Shown piece after piece: positions 1 through 8,625 of a DNA stretch of 64,000 nucleotides. Below the pieces are notes generated by a model. It did no database searches. It was not told the origin of the DNA and saw only the letters and a program-made list of their open reading frames with translations. Both the position numbers and the translations under genes were made by a program. Source of the stretch: Actinocatenispora thailandica (lineage in GTDB: Bacteria; Actinomycetota; Actinomycetes; Mycobacteriales; Micromonosporaceae). Location: the NCBI RefSeq assembly GCF_016865425.1, contig NZ_AP023355.1, forward strand, positions 5,826,198-5,890,197, given 5' to 3'. Numbering within the stretch: the stretch's first letter is position 1; each line of letters opens with the position of its first letter.

Positions 1-306
1 CGTGCCGCCGAGCGCGCGGGCCATCGCCTGGAACCCGTAGCAGATGCCGAACACCGGCACCCCGGCGTCGAACAGGGCCGGGTCGACGCCCGGCGCGTCC
101 TCGGCGTACACGCTGGCCGGGCCGCCGGACAGCACGATCGCGGCCGGGTCCCGGGCGAGCAGCTCGGACACCGATGCCGAATGGGGCACGATCTCGGAGT
201 AGAGCTGCAGCTCGCGCACCCGCCGCGCGATCAGCTGCGCGTACTGCGCGCCGAAGTCGACGACCAGCACCGGACGCGGCACACCGGCCCGTGGCGTGTT
301 TTCCAT
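1..306 (-). CDS. guaA: GMP synthase (glutamine-hydrolysing), N-terminal part, cut by window edge
   Basis: This is the amino-terminal 102 residues of GMP synthase, which aminates XMP to GMP in purine synthesis. Translation from the ATG at 306 gives [20 protein letters not shown] near the start, then [15 protein letters not shown] and VFGICYGFQ. The last motif holds the nucleophilic cysteine of the class I glutamine amidotransferase domain. The synthetase domain lies outside the window. guaB and guaB3 lie about 30 kb away on the same strand, as in other actinobacteria. Residues 1-11 are a short extension before the conserved VLVVDFG strand, so the start could also be slightly downstream. Confidence 0.93.
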   Translation of the reverse strand, partial: MENTPRAGVPRPVLVVDFGAQYAQLIARRVRELQLYSEIVPHSASVSELLARDPAAIVLSGGPASVYAEDAPGVDPALFDAGVPVFGICYGFQAMARALGGT

Positions 307-420
307 GGTCCGAGCGTAGCCAGCGAGCCGGACCGACCCGGCGCCGGGCGCATCCAGGCGGCCCCGCCCGGCCCGCACTCCGCCGGGCGCCAGGTCGCGG
401 TGCCTGGCCTGCACGGCGCC

Positions 421-528
421 GAGCACGGTGACCGGCACGGCGCCGAGCACAGCGGCCGGCGCGGCGCCGAGCACAGCGGCCGGCGCGGCGCCGAGCACAG
501 CGGCCGGCGCGGCGCCGAGCACGGCGCC
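421..528. repeat. 24-bp tandem repeat, about 4.5 copies
   Basis: Units start at 421, 445, 469 and 493, with a 12-base partial unit at 517. Units 2 to 4 are identical and unit 1 differs at a few positions. Each unit starts GAGCAC and ends GGCGCGGCGCC or close to it. The block fills most of the gap between guaA, whose 5' end is at 306, and the end of the lipoprotein gene at 545. It therefore lies just upstream of guaA. Copy number may vary between strains. Confidence 0.85.
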
Positions 529-544
529 CTGCCGCGGCGGCCGG

Positions 545-1144
545 TCAGATGTCCCCGTACTTCGGCCTGGACAGCGGCGCCGACCCGTCGATGTGGGTAC
601 CGCTCGGCAGCGGGGTGAGCCAGAGCCGCCAGTCGTCCTGCACGTCCTTGCCCACCAGCTCCAGCCGGGCCCGCACCGGGGTGCGGGTGGTCCAGCCGTC
701 GTACCGACCCAGGTAGGGCTTGTCGAAACTGCGCCAGGTCGGTCGGATCACCACCGACCAGCTCTTCGGATGCTTCGGGTCGGCGCGAACCGTCCCGGCG
801 ACGCCGACCGCCCAGTTCTGGAAGTACTGGTCCTGTTTCGGTTTCGGTAGCGTGGCCGCGACGGCTACCAGGCGTAGGCAGCTCTCGTCCTGGTGACAGG
901 CGTCCTCCAACGCCCGGCGGGTGTCCGGGTCGCTGGCCCGGCCCAAACCCGCCACCCACCCGCTCAGGAACGTGTTGGCCTGACCCGCGGTCCCCGGCCG
1001 GCCCTGCTGCTCCAGCGGCGGCGGGGTGGGCACGGTGAACGCCGGCGCGCGCACCTCGGTCGTGGTCGACCCGCAGCCGGTCAGACCGGCCGCGGCCAGG
1101 CCAAGGGCGGCAAGGACACCAAGGGCGCGAGCAGTCGGACGCAT
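545..1144 (-). CDS. Putative lipoprotein of unknown function
   Basis: The product has 199 residues from the ATG at 1144. Residues 1-24 form a lipoprotein signal peptide: Arg near the start, a hydrophobic stretch [13 protein letters not shown], then the lipobox LTGC, so Cys24 would be lipidated and the protein held on the outer face of the membrane. The mature part is soluble, with a proline-rich stretch ([11 protein letters not shown]), then about 150 residues with many Trp and Arg, including [21 protein letters not shown] recognise no domain family. Secreted, membrane-anchored lipoproteins of this size are common in actinobacteria. It diverges from the DUF72 gene, with 115 bp between them. 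Confidence 0.72.
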   Translation of the reverse strand: MRPTARALGVLAALGLAAAGLTGCGSTTTEVRAPAFTVPTPPPLEQQGRPGTAGQANTFLSGWVAGLGRASDPDTRRALEDACHQDESCLRLVAVAATLPKPKQDQYFQNWAVGVAGTVRADPKHPKSWSVVIRPTWRSFDKPYLGRYDGWTTRTPVRARLELVGKDVQDDWRLWLTPLPSGTHIDGSAPLSRPKYGDI

Positions 1145-1259
1145 ACCGGCAGGGTATCGGCGCGACGCGAGGCGGGACACCGGACGCAACCGGTCCGATA
1201 CCAGGCCGTGACCGCGGTTCCGGTTGCCGGCGCCGGCCCGGCGCGGTGAACTGTCGGGT

Positions 1260-2153
1260 ATGGGGGAGATCCGGGTGGGGACCGCGTCCTGGACCGACCG
1301 GACGCTGCTCGACTCCGGCTGGTACCCGGCCTCGGCCGACAACCCGGAGCGGCGACTGAGCTACTACGCCAGCCGGTTCCCGCTGGTCGAGGTGGACGCC
1401 ACGTACTACACGCCGCCGGCCGAGCGCACCGCGAGCAGTTGGGCCGCTCGTACGCCGGCCGGGTTCACCTTCACGATCAAGGCGTTCAGCCTGCTGACCG
1501 GGCACCCGACCCGGGTGTCGGCGATCTACAAGGACCTGCGGCCGGACACCGACAAGCGCAACGTGTACCCGAAGGACCTGCCCGCGCAGGCCCTGGAGGA
1601 CTGCTGGGACCGGTTCCTCTCCGCGCTGGACCCGCTGGTGCAGGCCGGCAAGCTCGGCGGGATCCTGTTCCAGTTCCCGCCGTGGTTCACCATCCGGCGC
1701 GACAACAAGCAGTTCGTGCTGGAGTGCGCGCACCGGTGCGCACCGATCCCGGCACTGGTGGAGTTGCGCAACGCCAGCTGGTTCGACGGCGACAACGCCG
1801 ACGAGACGCTGGAGTTGTTGTCCCGCAACGAGATCCCGTACGTGGCAGTCGACATGCCGCAGGGCCACCGCTCCTCGGTACCGCCGGTGCTGCGCGCCAC
1901 CGCACCGATCTCGGTGATGCGCTTCCATGGCCACAGTTCACAGTGGACTAGCAAGGACATCCACCAGAAGTTCGGCTACCACTACTCCGACGCCGAACTC
2001 GCCGAGTGGGCGCCGCGGCTGGCCCGGCTCGCCGACGACTCGGACCGCACCTACGTCCTGCTGAACAACTGCTACCGCGACTACGCCCAGACCAACGCGA
2101 CCCGCCTGACCGAACTGCTCGAAGCCGAACACGCCTCCGTCGCCCTCCCGTGA
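1260..2153 (+). CDS. DUF72 (YecE-like) family protein
   Basis: The 297-residue product begins MGEIRVGTASWTDRTLL, the typical opening of DUF72 proteins, which adopt a TIM-barrel-like fold. Other family features are the AxRFPLVEVDATYYTPP segment, FTIKAFSLLTGHP, LGGILFQFPPWF, and VRFH-like and NNCYRDYAQTNA motifs near the end. The biochemical function of the family is not established. The ATG at 1260 is preferred because the conserved barrel strand starts four residues later; an upstream extension to 1224 is not conserved in character. It is apparently monocistronic. Confidence 0.88.
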   Translation: MGEIRVGTASWTDRTLLDSGWYPASADNPERRLSYYASRFPLVEVDATYYTPPAERTASSWAARTPAGFTFTIKAFSLLTGHPTRVSAIYKDLRPDTDKRNVYPKDLPAQALEDCWDRFLSALDPLVQAGKLGGILFQFPPWFTIRRDNKQFVLECAHRCAPIPALVELRNASWFDGDNADETLELLSRNEIPYVAVDMPQGHRSSVPPVLRATAPISVMRFHGHSSQWTSKDIHQKFGYHYSDAELAEWAPRLARLADDSDRTYVLLNNCYRDYAQTNATRLTELLEAEHASVALP

Positions 2154-2468
2154 CCGTCGAGGCGACCACCGCGACGGCCGACGTTCGCGACCCGAGCAGC
2201 CCGTCTCGATGTCGCCGGCCGCCTGGGAGGACCCAGAACGACCGTGACGGCAGGGCGGCGACGACGCGGGGTCGGTCCGCCAGAAGCCCGCATACCGCAC
2301 CAGTGAGCGCTTAACCCGACAGCGTCACCGTGACTCGTCGATCATCGGCAGACCGCCCCCAATCCGGCAGCCGCCGGCACCCGAGAAATCTCGCGCGGGC
2401 CCGACCCGCATCCGACGCCCACACCCGCGAAGCCTTCCGTGCGCAGCTCCGACGGCTACAGTGCCCGC
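2154..2468. other. Intergenic stretch, no gene seen
   Basis: These 315 bases separate the DUF72 gene from the PucR-type regulator. I found no convincing reading frame with a start site, no strong hairpin and no clear sigma-70 hexamers. It presumably carries the 3' end of the DUF72 transcript and the promoter of the regulator. Confidence 0.4.
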
Positions 2469-3554
2469 ATGCAAGGGCTGCTGCGATGGGTCTCGACGAT
2501 CGACTCCGCGGCCGAACGCGCCCTGCGCATCATCGAGTTCTTCGACCAACTGACCCGGCACGACGCCGACATCGAAGCGGTGACCCGCGCCACCGCGGTG
2601 ATGGCCGAGGCGACGGCCGGCGCCGAGGACGACGTGCACGACGTCGCGTGCGCGATGACACCCGCCGGACGGCCGGCTCAGCAGACCGGCGCGAAAACGA
2701 TCTCCCGGCCCGTCGTGCACGGCAACGAGGTGATCGGGCGAGTCTGGCTCGCGCGCGCCGAGGGCGACCTGGAGCGCGACTGGGACGATCTGGTGATGGA
2801 GCGGATGGCGTTGGCGATCGCCGCCGCCCACGCCAGGCGGCGGCCCCCCGAGCGCAACCTGGTCTCCGGGCCGACCGACCCCGCCATCGTGCAGTACCTC
2901 CTCGGTGGTGGGATCTCCGAGCCCGACGCCAGCCGGGCCGCCCAACTGCTCGGATTCCGGGCCGGTCAGCAGGTCAGGGTCGTCGTCGTTGCCTGCGCCG
3001 ACCTTTCGAACCGCATGTCGGAGCTGCGTGCGGCGTTCGCGGGTTTCGTCGTCCTCGCCGCCCTGAGCGGGACCGACGCGGCGGTCATCGGGTCGCCGCT
3101 GCCGACGTCGATCACACTGCCGGACGGCACCACCGGCTGCGTCGGCCCCACCGTGCCAGTCGAGCACGCCGACGTCTCGTGGCGCTCCGCCCATCGCGGC
3201 CTGCGGTTCGCGGCGATGTCACCGAGCTGGCCGGCGCTGATCGACACCGCCGACCTGGGATGCCTGCTCGCGCTCGACGGGCTCGACCGTGACGGGATCA
3301 GGGAACTCGCGGATGTGCGGGCGGTGGGGGCGGTCGCCGCCGGTCGCCGCGGCAAGGAGGACCTCGACCTGCTCGACGTCATCTGCGCATCGAACTCGCT
3401 ACGCGAAGCGGCCACTTCGGCGCACATGCACCACAGCAGCGTCAACTACCGAGCGCAGGCACTCGGCGCCCAACTCGGCATGAACCTCGGCACGGCCGTG
3501 GGGCGGTATCGGGCCAGAACGGCCCTGATCTTCTGGCGGCTGCACTGCCGATGA
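2469..3554 (+). CDS. PucR/CdaR-type transcriptional regulator
   Basis: The product has 361 residues. The last 60 or so (LLDVICASNSLREAATSAHM, then HHSSVNYRAQALGAQLGMNL) form the C-terminal helix-turn-helix of the PucR/CdaR family. Upstream are a mixed alpha/beta region that may sense a ligand and a helical N-terminus (ERALRIIEFFDQLT). Members of this family usually control catabolic operons for purines, sugar acids or similar compounds. The gene precedes a same-strand sugar importer, esterase and dehydrogenase cluster, so it is probably the local regulator. A 20-nt palindrome starts five bases after its stop codon. The ATG at 2469 is chosen over 2439; neither has a strong Shine-Dalgarno sequence. 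Confidence 0.8.
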   Translation: MQGLLRWVSTIDSAAERALRIIEFFDQLTRHDADIEAVTRATAVMAEATAGAEDDVHDVACAMTPAGRPAQQTGAKTISRPVVHGNEVIGRVWLARAEGDLERDWDDLVMERMALAIAAAHARRRPPERNLVSGPTDPAIVQYLLGGGISEPDASRAAQLLGFRAGQQVRVVVVACADLSNRMSELRAAFAGFVVLAALSGTDAAVIGSPLPTSITLPDGTTGCVGPTVPVEHADVSWRSAHRGLRFAAMSPSWPALIDTADLGCLLALDGLDRDGIRELADVRAVGAVAAGRRGKEDLDLLDVICASNSLREAATSAHMHHSSVNYRAQALGAQLGMNLGTAVGRYRARTALIFWRLHCR

Positions 3555-3558
3555 GTCC

Positions 3559-3578
3559 ATTCCGCCATCTGGCGGAAT
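3559..3578. promoter_or_regulatory. Perfect 20-nt palindrome, candidate operator
   Basis: The sequence ATTCCGCCATCTGGCGGAAT has 9-bp arms around a TC centre. It lies five bases after the regulator stop and 115 bp before the importer's first gene. A T-tract is missing, so an operator for the importer operon is more likely than a terminator. The binding protein is unknown; the upstream PucR-type protein is the obvious candidate. Confidence 0.5.
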
Positions 3579-3692
3579 TACGGACGGCTATTTCAGCCAG
3601 GTTCCGATGTCGTTACGCGCCGACGGTTGCGAGACTCGTTCCACCTTCCCGAACACCACCCGTAGCCGTTCGTGCGGCTGAGAGGACCTCGC

Positions 3693-4688
3693 ATGTCCGG
3701 ACGAACCCGGAGCACCTCAGGCCGGTTACTCGTTGTCGCCGCGTGCACCTCGATACTGGCGGTCCTGTCGGCGTGTGCTGCGAACCCCAACGAAGGCAGC
3801 GCATCGACGACCAGTTCGACGAAAGCCCACACCACCGGTAAGCCCTTGGCATCGGCCGAGTTCGTCAACCCGTTGCCGCAGTACCCGGCGTGGCGCACCA
3901 TCGGCGACTGCATGGCGAGCGAGGCCAAGTCCCGCGGGATCGACTTCACCGAGAGCGGCCCGACCGGGGGCACTCTCGACGCCACCAAGATGATCCAGCA
4001 GATCCAGCAGGCGACCGCCGACAAGAAGGGCGCCATCATCACCTTCCCGGCCAGCGATGCCTTCACGCCGGTGCTGCAGAACGCGCGGAAGGCAGGCATC
4101 GTCACCGGCACGCTGTACGGCGATGGGGGTGACGTCGTCGTCGGCCCCAACTACACCAAGCTGGGCAAGATGTTCGTCGATGCCATCGCCAAGCGCCCCG
4201 GGCAGCAGAATCTCGGCCTGATGGCGCAGAGTGACACCGGCCAGGCCAAGCAGTGGACGGCCGGTGTCGTGGCCGCGGCGAAGGCCACGAGCAACGTCAA
4301 GGTCGTCGGGACCGTCTACACCAACGACGACGCCGCGAAGGCTCTCGACCAGGCCAACGCGCTGCTGACCGCGCACCCGGACATCAACGTGATCGCCAGC
4401 CACATGGGTTCCGTCACGCCCGGTGTCGTCGCCGCGATCAAGTCACGGAACCTGGTGGGCAAGGTCGTGTTCGTCGCGTCCGGCGCCGACAACGGCGGCA
4501 AGGAGGCGGTGGCGCACGGCATCGCGTACGGGGCATGGCTGCAGGGCCTGTGCGACGAGGGCAAGACCATCATCGACGCGGTCGCGGACAAGGCCGAGGG
4601 CAAGACGGTGCCGGCGCACATCGACGCCAAGGAGACCATCGGTACCAAGAAGAACCTCAGCACCCTGCTCGGGCAGGGTTGGGGGTGA
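3693..4688 (+). CDS. Sugar ABC importer, periplasmic-type binding lipoprotein
   Basis: The product has 331 residues from the ATG at 3693, which follows a GAGAGGA ribosome site. A signal peptide ends in the lipobox LSAC at about residues 26-29, so this is a surface lipoprotein. The mature part looks like the ribose/galactose-type binding proteins of the CUT2 importers: repeated alpha/beta segments such as KMIQQIQQATADKKGAIITF, ANALLTAHPDINVIASHMGS and the C-terminal ASGADNGGKEAV. It leads an operon with an ATPase, a permease, two esterases and, after 165 bp, a polyol dehydrogenase. The ligand is probably a sugar or polyol; it cannot be named from sequence. Confidence 0.9.
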   Translation: MSGRTRSTSGRLLVVAACTSILAVLSACAANPNEGSASTTSSTKAHTTGKPLASAEFVNPLPQYPAWRTIGDCMASEAKSRGIDFTESGPTGGTLDATKMIQQIQQATADKKGAIITFPASDAFTPVLQNARKAGIVTGTLYGDGGDVVVGPNYTKLGKMFVDAIAKRPGQQNLGLMAQSDTGQAKQWTAGVVAAAKATSNVKVVGTVYTNDDAAKALDQANALLTAHPDINVIASHMGSVTPGVVAAIKSRNLVGKVVFVASGADNGGKEAVAHGIAYGAWLQGLCDEGKTIIDAVADKAEGKTVPAHIDAKETIGTKKNLSTLLGQGWG

Positions 4689-4696
4689 CCGATCCG

Positions 4697-5500
4697 ATGA
4701 CCGACGAACCACCTTCGGACACCGGCAGCAGTCCCGCCCTCCAGTTGCGGGGGATCACCAAGAGCTTCGGATCCGTGCAGGCGCTCGAACACGTCGACTT
4801 CTCGGCCTGGCCCGGGGAGATCCATGCGATCGTCGGCGACAACGGTGCCGGCAAGTCGACGATGCTCAAGATCGTCACCGGTATCCATCAGGCCGACACC
4901 GGCGAAATCCACCTCAACGGACGGCCGGTCGAGCTGCGCCACAACGCCACGACCGTGCAGGATCTCGGTGTTGCGGTGGTCTACCAGGATCTCGCCCTGG
5001 TCGAATGCCTGGACATCGCCCAGAACCTCTCGCTCGGGAGCCTGCCCCGCCGCTGGGGCATCGTGCTGGACCGGCAACGGATGGCGCGGGATGCGGCCAA
5101 GGTGCTCAGTGACCTCAAGGTGCGGGTCGGCGACGTCCACACACCCGTCGGCCTGCTCTCCGGCGGCCAGCGGCAGATCATCGCGATTGCTCGCGCCGTC
5201 CGGATGGACAAACCGCTGATCCTGCTCGACGAGCCGACCGCGGCCCTCGGCGTCCAGGAGTCGGCCCGCGTCGGGACGATCATGGAGGAGCTGCGCGCCG
5301 CCGGCAAGGCGGTGGTCTGCATCAGCCACGATCTCGAGTTCGTCTTCGCCCACGCCGACCGGGTCACCGTCCTCAGGCTGGGAGTGAGCGTCGGCACCCG
5401 CCGGACGGCGGACACCACTCGCGACGAAATCATCGGGCTCATCACCGGAGCGTTCCCCGGTGATCCGCGGCCCGTCCGAACCCAGAAGGATCCGGCATGA
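4697..5500 (+). CDS. Sugar ABC importer, ATP-binding subunit (single domain)
   Basis: The 267-residue protein has Walker A GDNGAGKST, Q-loop VVYQDLALVE, signature LSGGQRQ, Walker B LILLDEPTAAL and the switch histidine in CISHD. It energises uptake by the adjacent permease. At one nucleotide-binding domain it is half the length of RbsA or XylG (about 500 residues) and resembles the single-domain FrcA type of CUT2 ATPase, which works as a homodimer. A GTG at 4685, overlapping the stop of the binding-protein gene, is an alternative start in the same frame; the ATG at 4697 is used here. The 3' end overlaps the permease start by ATGA. Confidence 0.92.
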   Translation: MTDEPPSDTGSSPALQLRGITKSFGSVQALEHVDFSAWPGEIHAIVGDNGAGKSTMLKIVTGIHQADTGEIHLNGRPVELRHNATTVQDLGVAVVYQDLALVECLDIAQNLSLGSLPRRWGIVLDRQRMARDAAKVLSDLKVRVGDVHTPVGLLSGGQRQIIAIARAVRMDKPLILLDEPTAALGVQESARVGTIMEELRAAGKAVVCISHDLEFVFAHADRVTVLRLGVSVGTRRTADTTRDEIIGLITGAFPGDPRPVRTQKDPA

Positions 5501-6534
5501 CCGCCACCCAGCCGTCCTCGGCCGCAGACCAGGAGCCTGCCACCGCATCCCGGGGTGCGGAACCCGCCGCGGCTCACCGCAGCGTGCTGTCCAGAGCGCT
5601 GCTGCGGCAGGAACTCACGCTCGTGCTCGTCATCATCGCCATCGGCGCTGCGGCCTTCACGCGTAACCCCGAGTTCCTCAGCGGCCACAACGTGCTCGAA
5701 CTGTTTCGCAGTTCCGTCATCTACTTCGTGATGGCCTGCGGTGCGGCCATGCTCAGCATCGGTGGCGGGCTTGACTTCTCGGTCGGCGGCGTTTTCACGC
5801 TCGGGGCCCTGAGCACCAGCCTCCTGCTGGTGCGGGATGTCCCGTGGCCGTTGGCGGTGCTGTTCGGGGTTGCGGTCGGTGCCCTGGTCGGGATCGTCAA
5901 CCACCTCATCATCACCTACTGGCACGTCCCGCCGATCATCGCGACCCTGGGCACGTTCTTCGTACTGCTGGGCGTGAACGCGGAGGTCTCGCAGGGAGAC
6001 GACGTGTTGCCGCTGCCGGACTCGTTCACGAAGTTGGGACAGGGCAACGTCCTGGGCGTTCCCAACGTCGTGCTCTATGCCGTCGTCGTCGGCGTCGTCT
6101 GCTGGTTCGTGCTGGAACGCACCCGGTTCGGGGTGAACGTTCGTGCCCTCGGCGGCAACCGGCAAGCAGCGGTCCAGAACGGGCTTCGGGTGGTGCGGCT
6201 CAACCTCGCCCTCTACGCGATCGCCGGGGCGACCGGGAGCCTGGCCGGAATCATCTACACCGCACGCGTCGGCGCCGGCCAGGTGCAGGCCGGTGGCGCA
6301 ACCACGACCCTCAACGTCGTCACCGCCGTCCTCATCGGCGGAGTGAGCCTGTTCGGCGGCCTCGGCACGATCACCGGTGTGGCGTTCGGTGCCCTCCTGC
6401 TGTCGACCGTGGACAACGCGCTGATCGTCGCGCAGGTGCCGCCGGCCTACAACAACATCATCGTCGGTGCCATCCTCATCGGCGCGGTCGGGATCGATCA
6501 CCTGCGCCGCAAGCGTTTGTACCGGCGGGGCTGA
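5497..6534 (+). CDS. Sugar ABC importer, membrane permease (RbsC-like)
   Basis: The product has 345 residues and many hydrophobic spans, with the CUT2 permease features GGGLDFSVGGVFTLGAL near residue 88 and VRALGGNRQAAVQNGL (the cytoplasmic EAA-like loop that contacts the ATPase) near residue 210, plus NVVTAVLIGGVSLFGGLGTI near 270. About eight to ten membrane segments are expected. The start overlaps the ATPase stop (ATGA), showing translational coupling. Only one permease gene is present, consistent with a homodimeric channel in this class. Confidence 0.92.
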   Translation: MTATQPSSAADQEPATASRGAEPAAAHRSVLSRALLRQELTLVLVIIAIGAAAFTRNPEFLSGHNVLELFRSSVIYFVMACGAAMLSIGGGLDFSVGGVFTLGALSTSLLLVRDVPWPLAVLFGVAVGALVGIVNHLIITYWHVPPIIATLGTFFVLLGVNAEVSQGDDVLPLPDSFTKLGQGNVLGVPNVVLYAVVVGVVCWFVLERTRFGVNVRALGGNRQAAVQNGLRVVRLNLALYAIAGATGSLAGIIYTARVGAGQVQAGGATTTLNVVTAVLIGGVSLFGGLGTITGVAFGALLLSTVDNALIVAQVPPAYNNIIVGAILIGAVGIDHLRRKRLYRRG

Positions 6535-6538
6535 CGCG

Positions 6539-7498
6539 ATGACCACGAACTGGACGGTGCAGGCACGCCACGTGGATCCCGAGCTCGCGGCGATGCAGGT
6601 CCTCTCCCCGCGGATCACGCTGGACGACCTCACTGCCGCCCGCGAGCTGGAGCAGACGCTGGCGACACAGACGACCCGGCAGCCGGACGACGTCGAAGTC
6701 CTGGAGCTGGTCGGAGAGCGCCGGGACGGTACGGCGCTCGCGATGCGGCTGTACCGGCCCGCCCGATGGCGCGGCGCCACGCTGCCGGTGCTCCTGTTCA
6801 TCCACGGCGGCAGCTTCGTCACCGGCGGGCTGCACAGCGAGGACAACCGCTGCATCCACTACGCGCGGGAGGCCCAGGTCGCCGTCGTCGCGGTGGACTA
6901 CCGCCTCGCCCCCGAGCATCCCTTTCCGGCCGCGGTCGAGGACTGCCAGGACGCGCTCGGCTGGATCGTCGAGCATGCGCGCACTCTCGGCTGCGATCCG
7001 GCCAGAATCGCGCTCGGTGGCCTGAGCGCTGGCGGCTGCCTCGGCGCGGCACTGGCCCTGTGGACAGCCGAGCATCGGGACATCCGGCCCGTCTTCCTGA
7101 TGCTGCTGTTCCCGGTGCTCGATGCGCGGCTCGCGACGCCGTCGGTCAACGAATTCACCGACACCCCGGTGCTCATCGCCGACACCGTCCACCGGCTGTG
7201 GAACCTCTACCTCGGCGAACCCGGCCAGCGCGCGGCGCCACTGCCGCCGCTCGCGTCCCCGGCCGAGGCCACCGACGTGCACGGCTTCCCGCCGACGCTG
7301 ATGGTCACCGCCCAGTACGACCCGCTGCGGGACGAGGGGCTCGCGTTCGCGGCTCGGCTGGCAGGCGCCGGCGTACCCGTCGACCTGCACCACTTCGGCC
7401 GGGGATTCCATTCCTTCGACTCGTTCGATGCCACCCGGCTGGGACTGGAGTGCCTGGACATCCAGGTACGCGCTCTGCAGCGAGCCCTCGCCCCGTGA
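6539..7498 (+). CDS. Alpha/beta hydrolase, hormone-sensitive-lipase family esterase (first of two)
   Basis: The 319-residue protein has the family's oxyanion motif IHGGSF, the nucleophile elbow GLSAGG, the acid in AQYDPLRDEG and the histidine in GFHSFDSF. This is a full catalytic triad, and no signal peptide is seen, so it should be a cytoplasmic carboxylester hydrolase. It begins four bases after the permease stop, inside the importer operon. I infer that it removes acyl groups from the imported compound; the substrate is unknown. The next gene is a second member of the same family, but the two are not close copies. Confidence 0.88.
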   Translation: MTTNWTVQARHVDPELAAMQVLSPRITLDDLTAARELEQTLATQTTRQPDDVEVLELVGERRDGTALAMRLYRPARWRGATLPVLLFIHGGSFVTGGLHSEDNRCIHYAREAQVAVVAVDYRLAPEHPFPAAVEDCQDALGWIVEHARTLGCDPARIALGGLSAGGCLGAALALWTAEHRDIRPVFLMLLFPVLDARLATPSVNEFTDTPVLIADTVHRLWNLYLGEPGQRAAPLPPLASPAEATDVHGFPPTLMVTAQYDPLRDEGLAFAARLAGAGVPVDLHHFGRGFHSFDSFDATRLGLECLDIQVRALQRALAP

Positions 7499-7518
7499 CC
7501 GTGTCCAGGAGCCGTCCG

Positions 7519-8460
7519 ATGGAGACATCCGCGCGTCAGCCGAACCTCGATCCGGCCGCCGCACTGGTCATCGAACACATGGCGCAGACCATGAACATCG
7601 ATCCCGACTCGGCGCCCGAACAGGTGCGCGGCGACTTCGCCGCGACGACCGCCTGGTTGCGGGAGCCGTCCTCGCCCGCCGCGGGCATCCGCAGCGAGGA
7701 CCGCACCATCGACGGGCCGGACACCTCGGTGCCGGTACGGCTCTACACGCCGCCGAGTAGGAGCACCCCGGACACCGTCGTCTACATGCATGGCGGCGGC
7801 TGGGTCGTCGGCGGGCTCGACACCGCCGACGTGACCGCACGCAACCTCTGCAGCATCGTGGGTGCGACGGTCGTGTCCGTCGGCTACCGGCTCGCTCCGG
7901 AACACCCGTTCCCGGCAGCGACCACGGACTGTGCCACGGTCATCCGCTGGGCGGCCGGCCGTCAGCCACGATGGCTGGGTGTGGCGGGCGACAGCGCAGG
8001 GGGGAACCTCGCCGCGGCCATGGCCAACGAGTTCCCGGATCTCATCGATGGCCAGCTGCTGCTCTACCCGGCGCTCGATCCCCGGCAGGACACCGCGTCC
8101 TACCGCACGTTCGCCGAGGGGTACCAGCTCACCAGCGCCGCCATGGACTACTACTGGCGCTCTTACACGACACCGGAACAGTCCCAGCACCCCACCGCGG
8201 CGCCCGCCTTGCACGGCGAGCTGTCCTCCGCTCCCGCGGCGGTCGTAGCGACGGCACACTTCGACCCGTTGCACGACGAAGGCCGGGCCTATGCGGTACG
8301 CCTGGTCGAGGCCGGTGTGCCGACCGTCTACCTACCGGCCGCCACCCTGCCGCACGGCTGGGCCGACATGACCGACCGGGTGCCGGCCGCGGCACGTGCG
8401 CTGCGCTCGGCGGTGTCGGCTTTCGCGGAACTGCGCAACCGAGCGGTCCAGGAACCCTGA
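7519..8460 (+). CDS. Alpha/beta hydrolase, hormone-sensitive-lipase family esterase (second of two)
   Basis: The 313-residue protein carries MHGGGW (oxyanion hole), GDSAGG (nucleophile serine), HFDPLHDEG (acid) and LPHGW (histidine). The ATG at 7519 is chosen because AGGAG lies eight bases upstream; in-frame GTG codons at 7495 and 7501 are alternatives, the first overlapping the previous stop. The conserved YRLAPEHPFPAA segment is shared with the neighbouring esterase, which suggests an old duplication followed by specialisation. It is a cytoplasmic ester hydrolase in the sugar-import operon. Confidence 0.88.
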   Translation: METSARQPNLDPAAALVIEHMAQTMNIDPDSAPEQVRGDFAATTAWLREPSSPAAGIRSEDRTIDGPDTSVPVRLYTPPSRSTPDTVVYMHGGGWVVGGLDTADVTARNLCSIVGATVVSVGYRLAPEHPFPAATTDCATVIRWAAGRQPRWLGVAGDSAGGNLAAAMANEFPDLIDGQLLLYPALDPRQDTASYRTFAEGYQLTSAAMDYYWRSYTTPEQSQHPTAAPALHGELSSAPAAVVATAHFDPLHDEGRAYAVRLVEAGVPTVYLPAATLPHGWADMTDRVPAAARALRSAVSAFAELRNRAVQEP

Positions 8461-8541
8461 GGAGGCTCGGCGCACCCGAACCGTCCTGGTACCGCGTTGC
8501 CACTCGGCGCCGCCGACCGTGTCGAACGCCGCCGCCAGCCC

Positions 8542-8609
8542 CGACGATACGACCGCGTGCGATCCCATCGGGCGGTGCCGCCCACCCAACCCGCTGCTCG
8601 ACGATACGA
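8542..8609 (+). repeat. 11-bp direct repeat upstream of the dehydrogenase
   Basis: CGACGATACGA occurs at 8542-8552 and again at 8599-8609, 57 bp apart, in the 165-bp gap before the dehydrogenase gene. The second copy runs into the ribosome-binding region (GAAAGG). It could be a regulator site for a second promoter of the operon. Confidence 0.35.
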
Positions 8610-8625
8610 AAGGCGTGTCACCGCC

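Noticed and set aside
231-1934. Long minus-strand open frame of 567 codons
   Set aside because: It lies opposite the DUF72 gene and the lipoprotein gene in another frame. Its product is Arg/Gly/Pro-rich with no recognisable motif, as expected for shadow frames in GC-rich DNA.
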